Positions 5,734 through 12,431 of a DNA stretch of 31,517 bases are shown here, piece by piece (positions within the stretch are counted from its first letter, which is position 1; every line of letters begins with the position of its first letter). This DNA is from a virus. The notes under the pieces are model-generated. The model worked only from the letters and a program-made list of their open reading frames with translations, made no database searches and had not been told where the DNA came from. Made by a program: the position numbers and the translations under genes. The stretch lies in IMG/VR virus record IMGVR_UViG_3300047169_000008, positions 1 through 31,517 of that record. One strand, 5' to 3'.

Positions 5734-6717
5734 ATGCCGCCAATCAACCCATCAACCGCCGCCGCCTTGACTGCCGCCGTTGCGCCAGTCTTGAAGCAAT
5801 TTCAGGTGACATCTGCCATCATCACTATTGCCGGCTCAGATCCGCTGACCGTTGCAGCACCAATACCAGTGCTGGTTCAGCCGGTGCTGACCACGATCGC
5901 CAGCGAACTATCGTTCGATCCAAATGCCAGCGGCAGAGTGCTGGAAAACGCCGTGCTGACCAGTCCAGATGGCAAGGGATTCGGCGGGAACGTGCGCGGC
6001 AAAAACGTTTCGATCATCAATGTCAGCTTCAAAGATTTGTCGGATGGGCTGCATGCGGACGGATGCACGAATCTGATCATCAAAGGTGGTGCCCAGGTCG
6101 GCAATGTCACTGGCCGCTGCTGGTTCTTCCTGAACGTGAACGGGCTGAATTGGTACGGTGACTCCAGCAAGGTGTTCGGGCATGCAACCCAGCAATCTCC
6201 GGTGCGATTCTCATCGCCAGGTGTGGTGAACGGCATTGTGCAGGACGTTCACGTGACGCAGGCTGGATCACCTTTCCCGATCGCCTGCTGGGCAATCCAC
6301 GCCGCCGTTAACGTGCATTTTCTCAACTGCGTTTCCGATAGCGGGGAGTTCTCATTCGACTCCGCGGGTGAGGGTGTTGGGGATAAGGTGACCGACTGCC
6401 TTGTGGAAAATCTGACTGTCATCAACAGCAAGCTGTACATCGGTCCCGTGGCGCTCAGGAACACGATCAAGGCCGGCAAGTTCACGAACCCGAGCGGTGA
6501 AGCCATCAGCGTCCAATGCACACCAGGCAGCGGGAACGTGATCGACGGCGCGGAGATTCATTCGGATTCTGCGCACGCCATCCACTTTTACGCCGCGTCT
6601 GACTTGCTGGTGAAAAACTGCACATTCTATCGCACAAATCCCGCCGCGGTGCTGATGGACGGCGCTTGCACCGCAGCTAACGACGGCGGTGGGAACAAGA
6701 TCGTTGACGTGAAGTGA
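5734..6717 (+). CDS. Right-handed beta-helix tail-spike-like protein
   Basis: The 327-residue product is rich in short repeating beta-strand units with Asn/Gly turns, such as GKNVSIINVSFKDLSDGLHA, CTNLIIKGGAQVGNV, DCLVENLTVINSKLYI and SDLLVKNCTFYRTNP. This is the parallel beta-helix pattern of pectate-lyase-like folds common in phage spikes and polysaccharide-degrading enzymes. A Ser/Ala/Pro-rich N-terminal 60 residues may attach it to the particle. It probably binds or degrades surface glycans; catalytic residues cannot be assigned. It is followed without a gap by a small GTG-started gene and then by an esterase-like fibre, together forming a host-recognition group placed ahead of the packaging genes. 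Confidence 0.6.
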   Translation: MPPINPSTAAALTAAVAPVLKQFQVTSAIITIAGSDPLTVAAPIPVLVQPVLTTIASELSFDPNASGRVLENAVLTSPDGKGFGGNVRGKNVSIINVSFKDLSDGLHADGCTNLIIKGGAQVGNVTGRCWFFLNVNGLNWYGDSSKVFGHATQQSPVRFSSPGVVNGIVQDVHVTQAGSPFPIACWAIHAAVNVHFLNCVSDSGEFSFDSAGEGVGDKVTDCLVENLTVINSKLYIGPVALRNTIKAGKFTNPSGEAISVQCTPGSGNVIDGAEIHSDSAHAIHFYAASDLLVKNCTFYRTNPAAVLMDGACTAANDGGGNKIVDVK

Positions 6718-6899
6718 CCCAGCAGCACTGGACCATCATCGACCCTGCTGGCGCACCAATGCCCAGCTATTCCGGTGGTGATCCTCGCGAGTTGATCCGC
6801 CGACTGAAATTGTGGCTGCACATGAGTTGGGAACAACTGACGGCGATGGGTTTTCGGATTGTCGAAATCGACAAGCCGGTGAGTGACGGGCGCAACTGA
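6714..6899 (+). CDS. Small hypothetical protein between fibre genes
   Basis: A GTG start overlaps the stop of the beta-helix gene (GTGA), implying coupled translation. The 61-residue product (HWTIIDPAGAPMPSYSGGDP, then WLHMSWEQLTAMGFRIVEID) has no membrane segment or known motif. Its stop TGA overlaps another ATG at 6899 that opens the region before the SGNH fibre gene. It could be a small chaperone or accessory of the neighbouring spike, but nothing proves this. Confidence 0.5.
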   Translation: MTQQHWTIIDPAGAPMPSYSGGDPRELIRRLKLWLHMSWEQLTAMGFRIVEIDKPVSDGRN

Positions 6900-6971
6900 T
6901 GAACCCGATCCGCATGGCCATAGATTCGATGAGCGACCGCGCATGCCAGCAGTGACGACGCCGGAACGTGG

Positions 6972-9071
6972 GTGCGCGTCGGCACGGGTAACGGCAAGAC
7001 GCCAGTGATTCAAAGCAACCAGCTATCTGGAACTGCCGGATCAACGGGCAGCGGCGGGCAGTTTGTCTACAGCAAAACGCTGCCAGTTCTGATGTCGGCG
7101 AAGATCGACCAAGTGGGATCACCCGCTGGTTGCCCGAATTATTTACCCACGATAAACAGCACCAAAACAGATTCGACTTTCAGCGGCTATTTTGCCTCAA
7201 ACGGTCGATCCACATCAAGCCACCCGTGGGACATTTTCAAGGGAAGCGGTAGTAATACGTTTCTGACCACATCCACCAATGCCGGTGGTGAAGTAATCGC
7301 CGGTGACGTGAATGTGATTCGCCTCGCGAGACTGGCCGGCAACATCGTTAATGTGTATTGCAACGGCGTGCTGGTGCAGACGGCAACCGACAACACAAGC
7401 CCGATCGGTGGCGCGAATGCGGGCATGTACTTTGATTCGACTTCGTATAGCGACGGATCATCCAACACCCCGCTTGATAACTTCGTGGTGCATTCTTCGC
7501 TGGACGAAATTGGCGTTCAGATCATCGGCGCATCGATCAGCTACGGATACAACGGAACACAAGTGGGCACCGGGGCGCGATTCGGATCAGCAGCTGGACG
7601 CGGCGCAAATGGGCTGCCGGTGAGGGTTCGAAATGACGCGGTGAGCGGGACGACGACGGCAGATGTGATCAACGGATCCAACGGTTCGCCGTCGCTCGCG
7701 ACACTTGTTTCACGCGCTCTAACAGACGGCGTTCGCCACGTTTTCATCGGTGGCGACCTTGGTGTGAATGATGCGAAGGCTGCCAGCAGCGTCAGCGTCA
7801 ACACGCACACCGCAAACATTCAAGCGATCATCGCCGCCTACGTTGCAGCGGGAATTCGCGTGTGGATCACGCAGGGTTCTTATGTGAACCTCGCAGGATC
7901 GATCAACGCCGGGGGAACATGGAACGCCGGAAGCAACACGCTGATTTCGCAGTATTGGACCTCAGACGCTGCGCTCGCCGACGGAATCAATGTCTGCCTG
8001 CTGGATCAGAGTTGGTATGCGTTCATCGAAGCAAGCCCGAGCCTTGCGCCTGACGGTGCTCATCTAAGCGATGCCGGTTACCAAACCTACTGGAATCGAA
8101 TCGCCGCCATTTTCACTGGATCGATTACGCCAGTGTTGCCGCTGGCATCGGTCGTTCTCGCGCCAGCGAGCGGCGGTCCGAGTTCTGCCGGGCCATTTAG
8201 CGACGGAACACAAGTAGGAACCGCTACCTTGCCAATTGCCCCGGACGTTCGGCAGGGCATCGCATTCGGCGCTGCCGGCGCCAGTCGAACAGGTGGCCTG
8301 TCAGTGCCCCCGGTCGGAGCGGTGCTTGCTGGGGATTTCACCGACAACACTGTGGGAACGCTCGTTTTGCCCAATTCATCCGCCGTGCTAAAGGGGACGG
8401 CCTATGGGATCGGCGGAAGCGGTTCGACTGGAACGCTGGGTGTGCCCGCAGTTGGACAGGTCCAAGGCGGCGTCGCTTTTGGTGCATCCAACGGATTGAC
8501 CGGAACGCTTTTCATTCCGCCTGTCAATAAGGTCATTGCGCCAACCGCTTTTGGTGTCGCCAATGGTTCGACTGGAACCGCGATCATGCCGCTGGCAGCG
8601 GCGGTGCAGCAAAGCGTTGCTTTTGGACCGGACGCCAATGGCGCGACCGTTGGAACGCTTGGTGCATCGACCGGTCCAACGCCGCCATCGGTGTACTCTG
8701 TGGCAGCAGATCAGGTGAATAGCGCGTCGCCGATCAACTATGGCGTCACATCATCATCAGCGGCGCTGCTGGCGAGGATAATTGACGACACGGGGACGCC
8801 GATCGTAGCCAACACAGTAAGTTCGGTGATGGCAATAATCACCGACATGAAGGCTGGCACAACCGCCAGCGCCTTCTCGCTGGGGCTGAACGCAGTGCTA
8901 TCATCGCTCCTGCCATGGGCGCAGGACGCAATTGGCTACAACTTCAAAGCGAAGATAGATGCCAGCAACTTTCCTGCTGGCAACACCACGTATCAGATCG
9001 TGGTTGCCATCGTTGCCAATGGATCGACATTCGAAATTGTGTGGCAATTGCAAACAGGAACCGTACTGTGA
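6972..9071 (+). CDS. Fibre protein with lectin-like, SGNH-hydrolase and repeat domains
   Basis: From GTG 6972 the protein has 699 residues. Residues 1-175 look like a concanavalin/laminin-G-type jelly roll (GSGGQFVYSKTLPVLMSAKI, NIVNVYCNGVLVQTATDN). Residues 180-385 form an SGNH hydrolase: GASIS with Ser188, GGDLGVND with Asn266, and DGAHLSDAGY with Asp361 and His364. This enzyme type removes acetyl or other esters from glycans. Residues 395-560 carry about six copies of a 20-25-residue unit (V..G.AFG....TGTL..PPV) known from tail fibres, followed by a C-terminal beta-rich domain. The frame is open upstream to 6933 (SSDDAGTWVRVG fits the domain), so the true start is probably earlier, perhaps ATG 6899 with a frameshift. 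Confidence 0.75.
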   Translation: MRVGTGNGKTPVIQSNQLSGTAGSTGSGGQFVYSKTLPVLMSAKIDQVGSPAGCPNYLPTINSTKTDSTFSGYFASNGRSTSSHPWDIFKGSGSNTFLTTSTNAGGEVIAGDVNVIRLARLAGNIVNVYCNGVLVQTATDNTSPIGGANAGMYFDSTSYSDGSSNTPLDNFVVHSSLDEIGVQIIGASISYGYNGTQVGTGARFGSAAGRGANGLPVRVRNDAVSGTTTADVINGSNGSPSLATLVSRALTDGVRHVFIGGDLGVNDAKAASSVSVNTHTANIQAIIAAYVAAGIRVWITQGSYVNLAGSINAGGTWNAGSNTLISQYWTSDAALADGINVCLLDQSWYAFIEASPSLAPDGAHLSDAGYQTYWNRIAAIFTGSITPVLPLASVVLAPASGGPSSAGPFSDGTQVGTATLPIAPDVRQGIAFGAAGASRTGGLSVPPVGAVLAGDFTDNTVGTLVLPNSSAVLKGTAYGIGGSGSTGTLGVPAVGQVQGGVAFGASNGLTGTLFIPPVNKVIAPTAFGVANGSTGTAIMPLAAAVQQSVAFGPDANGATVGTLGASTGPTPPSVYSVAADQVNSASPINYGVTSSSAALLARIIDDTGTPIVANTVSSVMAIITDMKAGTTASAFSLGLNAVLSSLLPWAQDAIGYNFKAKIDASNFPAGNTTYQIVVAIVANGSTFEIVWQLQTGTVL

Positions 9072-9184
9072 AAACCGGGAAATGTCGCAACGAGCAGCGC
9101 CGGGTACGGGTGGTTGAAATCCCGAAAACCTCGGCTTTTCCCAGACCGATCGACAGTTTTTCGCATTTTCTGCCCAACTTTTGA
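9068..9184 (+). CDS. Possible small protein overlapping fibre stop
   Basis: GTG at 9068 overlaps the preceding stop (GTGA) and opens a 38-codon frame that is Arg/Lys-rich, then Phe/Pro-rich, ending SHFLPNF. The overlap matches the coupling used by neighbours, but there is no conserved motif. It fills most of an otherwise gene-free stretch, and the remaining bases to 9217 show nothing else. Confidence 0.25.
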   Translation: MKTGKCRNEQRRVRVVEIPKTSAFPRPIDSFSHFLPNF

Positions 9185-9217
9185 GCCTATACCGGTTTCC
9201 TGACCATTGATTCAGCA

Positions 9218-9583
9218 ATGACAACCGACTGGTGCGATGGATTGAGCGAATTTGACGGGACCGGCTTGGCTGAGTTCCCCGATAATCTGCTGCCGTTGAC
9301 CGACGAGCCGCCAGGGCAGGATTTGGACGATGCGAGCCAGGACAAGGTGAAGGGGTTAGACGATCTGGCATTCCGGGCACACCGTCGCAACGTGTTCGTG
9401 GACATGCAGCAGATCAAAGCCGCAAAGGATCACATCACCAGGTTGCCCGGTGCTGGTGTCCCATTACTTCTCCAATGCGAACGCGAACCTGTACGACCCA
9501 CTGGCGGCGGAATTGAACAAGCGCGGACACCAGGTGCTTGCCATGAGAAACCACGCCAAAGTGATCCTGATGAAACTGACTGA
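9218..9583 (+). CDS. PLD-like protein, N-terminal part (frame-disrupted)
   Basis: The first 77 codons from ATG 9218 read naturally: an acidic N-terminus, then DDLAFRAHRRNVFVDMQQIK and HITRLPG. After about 9440 the frame changes to Pro/Arg-rich nonsense up to the stop at 9583. The natural continuation lies one base further on, at 9450-9722. Together they resemble small phospholipase-D-superfamily-like proteins of phages, where this half would hold the first beta-alpha units. A one-base insertion at 9430-9450, or a +1 ribosomal shift, would account for the split. Confidence 0.5.
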   Translation: MTTDWCDGLSEFDGTGLAEFPDNLLPLTDEPPGQDLDDASQDKVKGLDDLAFRAHRRNVFVDMQQIKAAKDHITRLPGAGVPLLLQCEREPVRPTGGGIEQARTPGACHEKPRQSDPDETD

Positions 9584-9722
9584 TGGGCGCAAGCTGGTTG
9601 TTCACGCATCGGCCAATCTCCGATCCTGCAAGAACATCGAACAGGCTTGCTTTGAAAACGACCCCGATCTGTACGACTTCCACCGCCGCTGGGTGGATGG
9701 ATTGTTCGCCAAGGCAGCCTAG
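9450..9722 (+). CDS. PLD-like protein, C-terminal part with HxK motif
   Basis: This frame reads VLVSHYFSNANANLYDPLAA, then RNHAKVILMKLTDGRKLVVH followed by ASANLRSCKNIEQ. His-x-Lys followed by a Ser/Ala-Asn segment is the catalytic-type pattern (HxK...N) of the phospholipase D superfamily, which also contains nucleases. One motif per chain suggests a dimer would form the site. The start is not convincing (GTG 9450, no ribosome site). The part reads as the continuation of the frame begun at 9218. The gene directly precedes the small terminase. Nuclease or other phosphodiesterase activity is possible; the substrate is unknown. Confidence 0.5.
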   Translation: MLVSHYFSNANANLYDPLAAELNKRGHQVLAMRNHAKVILMKLTDGRKLVVHASANLRSCKNIEQACFENDPDLYDFHRRWVDGLFAKAA

Positions 9723-9726
9723 CAGC

Positions 9727-10146
9727 ATGAAACAGACGCGAAAAAAAGTGAATCCGATCACGCCAGCGAAAGGCCGGCCAGCGCCACCGGTGCAGCTGAC
9801 CGGTGAAGCGTCGGAAGAATTCCGGCGCGTGTGCGAAGAACTGGAACAGATGGGGACGTTGACCACTTCCGATCGATCCATCATCAGCCTGTATGTCAAA
9901 GCGTGGGAACGCTGGATGAAGGCTGAACAGTTGATTGCAGATCGGGGCGAAATCGTGGCCGCGCCGAAAACCAAAGTTCCGATGCAGAACCCGTGGGTGT
10001 CGATCAGCATCAAAGCCCACGAACAATGCGTGAAGTTGCTGGGGGAATTGGGTCTGTCGCCGCGTTCCAGGTCGATCATCGCCAAGAATGCCGCATTGGC
10101 CGGTGGTGATGATGAGAAGCACGAGGATTTTTCGGATCTGGACTGA
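9727..10146 (+). CDS. terS: Terminase small subunit, P27 family
   Basis: The 139-residue product (ATG 9727, four bases after a TAG) has a Lys/Pro-rich start with KGRPAPP, then EEFRRVCEELEQMGTLTTSD followed by RSIISLYVKAWERWMKAEQL, an NPWVSI segment and KLLGELGLSPRSRS. These elements, a TxxD helix-turn-helix region and a LGLxPxSR end, are those of the P27-type small terminase (Terminase_4). The small subunit recognises the packaging site and recruits the large subunit. Its stop overlaps the ATG of an HNH protein; TerS-HNH-TerL order is common in HK97-like phages. Confidence 0.85.
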   Translation: MKQTRKKVNPITPAKGRPAPPVQLTGEASEEFRRVCEELEQMGTLTTSDRSIISLYVKAWERWMKAEQLIADRGEIVAAPKTKVPMQNPWVSISIKAHEQCVKLLGELGLSPRSRSIIAKNAALAGGDDEKHEDFSDLD

Positions 10147-10514
10147 TGCCGAGCTTCAACTGTGTGCACCCCACATGCAATGCGATCCTGCCGGCAAAAG
10201 GATACTGCCCAAAGCACCAGGCCGCGGCCAAAGCGCCGCAGGCCGATTACGACAAATATCAGCGCGATCAATGGGCCAAACGCTTCTACAACTCCGCACG
10301 ATGGATCAAGGCGCGGAATTCGAAGCTGGCACGGTTCCCAATGTGTGAACGATGCAAAAAGGCGCTTGCCGGCCAAGTTCACCATAAGACGCCGGTGCAG
10401 CAGGTGCGACGTAGTGCCCCGCACCTGCTGTACGCAGGCGAAAACCTGTTGAGCGTGTGCATTCCATGCCACAACGCTCTTGAGAAATCGAACACCCTTT
10501 TGGCCACCCCATGA
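10146..10514 (+). CDS. HNH endonuclease of the packaging module
   Basis: This 122-residue protein shares one base with the terS stop. It has an N-terminal Cys pair (CVHPTC...CPKH), then RFYNSARWIKAR, MCERCKKAL, QVHHKTPV, ENLLSVCIPCHNALE. The CxxC...HH...N...CxxCH arrangement is a complete HNH nuclease with a structural zinc. In HK97-like phages an HNH protein beside the terminase stimulates genome cutting at the packaging start; the position here supports that role. All key residues are visible, unlike the damaged HNH gene near the left end. Confidence 0.85.
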   Translation: MPSFNCVHPTCNAILPAKGYCPKHQAAAKAPQADYDKYQRDQWAKRFYNSARWIKARNSKLARFPMCERCKKALAGQVHHKTPVQQVRRSAPHLLYAGENLLSVCIPCHNALEKSNTLLATP

Positions 10515-10782
10515 AGCAACTTTTGAAGCACATGACCGACAACGAAGTGAAGATCACATCCCATGCCGGCATTGCCAGCCATCCGCCCCGATCACGGGGC
10601 TGGCCGCTGGGTATGTCCGCGTCACCGAACCGCAGCTGGGTCACGAGCCGGGCGCGAAGAACACCGCCGCGGTGGTTGAGCGTTCATTCAATCGCCAATT
10701 GGTCAACAGCGGATTCACGGCCAAGCACATCACCCAGGTCGATCAGGATCACTGGTTTGAGGTGTCGGAAGTTCCCGAGTAA
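10511..10782 (+). CDS. Small unknown protein, frame-disrupted
   Basis: ATG 10511 overlaps the HNH stop (ATGA) and reads MKQLLKHMTDNEVKITSHAG, then IAS; after about 10586 it becomes Ser/Arg/Pro-rich. Sensible sequence continues in the adjacent frame, APITGLAAGYVRVTEPQLGH followed by ERSFNRQLVNSGFTAKHITQ and a stop at 10780-10782, where no start codon is available. The junction lies at a run of C (10586-10589), suggesting loss of one base or a -1 shift. The continuous product would be about 90 residues, between HNH and TerL. I do not recognise a family. Confidence 0.5.
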
Positions 10783-10818
10783 ACAGGGCCAGGTCAGCAG
10801 GAACACCAAGCAACGCCC

Positions 10819-12423
10819 ATGATGATGAAGCTGGTCGAAGATCGCTTGTACTATTTCGATGAAAAAGCCGCTGAACGCGCGGTGAAGTTCATCGAATCGT
10901 ACCTCTGCCACTTCGAAGATCGGTGGGCCGGAGAGCCGTTCAAACTGCTGGCGTGGCAACGTCCCGTGGTGCGCGATTTGTTCGGCTGGAAGCGGAAGGA
11001 TAATGATCTGCGCCGCTTCCGAGAGGCGTACATTGAAATTGCCAAAGGCAATGGCAAATCGCCGCTGCTGGCAGCCATCGGATCGTACATCCTGCTGGCC
11101 GATGGTGAGGAAGGCGCGTTGGTGATTTCCGCTGCCACGGATCACCAGCAAGCGAACGTGACGTTCGACGCTGCAAAAAAGATGTTGGAAGCCAGCCCCA
11201 AGCTGTCCAACATGGTGCAGATCAAACAATTCGAGATCGACGCGCCAAAGAACTCGATCTGGCGGATCGTCAGCGGCACCGCAGCGGGCAAGGCCGGCCA
11301 GCGTCCCACATGCATCGTCATGGATGAAGCGTGGGAATGGCCCAACCGCAAGTTGTACGATTCGCTGACCAGAAATGCCAAGAAGCGCAGCCAGCCGCTG
11401 GTGTTGATTGCCACCAACGCCGGGATGAGCCGGGATTCGATCTGCTGGGAACTGCATGAGCGCGCACGGCGCGTTCTGACCGGTGAAAGCCGGGACGACA
11501 CCCTGTATCCGGTGATCTACGCTGCCGACGACAAGGCTGATGCCGGAGATGCAGCGACATGGGCCGCAGCCAACCCGGCGCTGGATGAGATCATCACCAC
11601 CGAGACGCTGAAATCGGAGTGGGTGAAAGCCCAGGAAGTGCCGGCGCTGGAGGCCGAGTTTCGCCGTCTGCATCTGTCGCAGTGGGTTCAGGGCGCTGAC
11701 AAGTGGCTGGACATGAACCTGTGGGATGCCTGCACCAGCCCGTTCAGCCGTTCCAGCTTGAAATCCGTTCCGTTGATTCTGGCGCTGGACATGTCGCTGA
11801 ACGATGATCTGACCGCGCTTTCGTTCACATGGATCGGCACCGACCGCCTGTACGCCAGGTGCAGGTTTTGGCTGCCGAAAAAGACCGCTGATGAATACGA
11901 GCATCGGCAAAGCATCCCATTCAAAGAGTGGGAGCGGGACAAGCACATTCAGTTGATCGACGCCGACACCATCGACCCTCAGACGCAGAGCCGAATCGCC
12001 GCCGTGATCATCGGGCTGAAATCCAAGTTCAATCTGCGGTGTCTCGCATACGACCGCAACCGGGCCAGCAACGTGATTGCATTGTGTGAGGCTGCCGGGG
12101 TGGCTTGTGTGCCGGTTCCACAGAATTGGGCGCTGTCGCCGGCTGCCGAGGAACTGACGCGCCGGCTGAAAGACAAGTCGATTCAGATTGCCCCCAACCC
12201 CGTGCTGCGATGGAACGCCGCGAACTGCGAAGCCACCAGCGATAAGAATGGCAACATTCACATCATCAAAGAGGGCCGCAAGGGCAGCTACAAGGGCCGA
12301 CGCGGAGCGAAGATTGACGGCATCGCGGCGCTGGTGACGGGGCTTTCCCAGGTGCTGAAAGAGCAAATGCAGCCACCGGCCAAGCCATCGGTTTACGAAT
12401 CCCGCGGTGTGTTCTCGGTTTGA
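10819..12423 (+). CDS. terL: Terminase large subunit
   Basis: The 534-residue protein has the two-domain packaging motor layout of the Terminase_1 family. The ATPase has a Walker A-like AKGNGKS (75-81) and Walker B CIVMDEAWEW (D169, E170), with a coupling-type LIATNAG. The nuclease domain begins at LILALDMSL (D324), followed by RCLAYDRNRA and a final KIDGIAALV with another Asp; these acids bind two metals in the RNaseH-like site. It pumps DNA into the prohead through the portal encoded next and cuts it. Three ATGs in a row begin the gene; the first is used here. Full length, no damage. Confidence 0.95.
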   Translation: MMMKLVEDRLYYFDEKAAERAVKFIESYLCHFEDRWAGEPFKLLAWQRPVVRDLFGWKRKDNDLRRFREAYIEIAKGNGKSPLLAAIGSYILLADGEEGALVISAATDHQQANVTFDAAKKMLEASPKLSNMVQIKQFEIDAPKNSIWRIVSGTAAGKAGQRPTCIVMDEAWEWPNRKLYDSLTRNAKKRSQPLVLIATNAGMSRDSICWELHERARRVLTGESRDDTLYPVIYAADDKADAGDAATWAAANPALDEIITTETLKSEWVKAQEVPALEAEFRRLHLSQWVQGADKWLDMNLWDACTSPFSRSSLKSVPLILALDMSLNDDLTALSFTWIGTDRLYARCRFWLPKKTADEYEHRQSIPFKEWERDKHIQLIDADTIDPQTQSRIAAVIIGLKSKFNLRCLAYDRNRASNVIALCEAAGVACVPVPQNWALSPAAEELTRRLKDKSIQIAPNPVLRWNAANCEATSDKNGNIHIIKEGRKGSYKGRRGAKIDGIAALVTGLSQVLKEQMQPPAKPSVYESRGVFSV

Positions 12424-12431
12424 AAGACTGA

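Noticed and set aside
10684-12366. A 560-codon open frame on the minus strand opposite the large terminase.
   Set aside because: The plus strand encodes an unmistakable terminase. The antisense frame is open because of codon bias in GC-rich DNA and has no domain or ribosome site.
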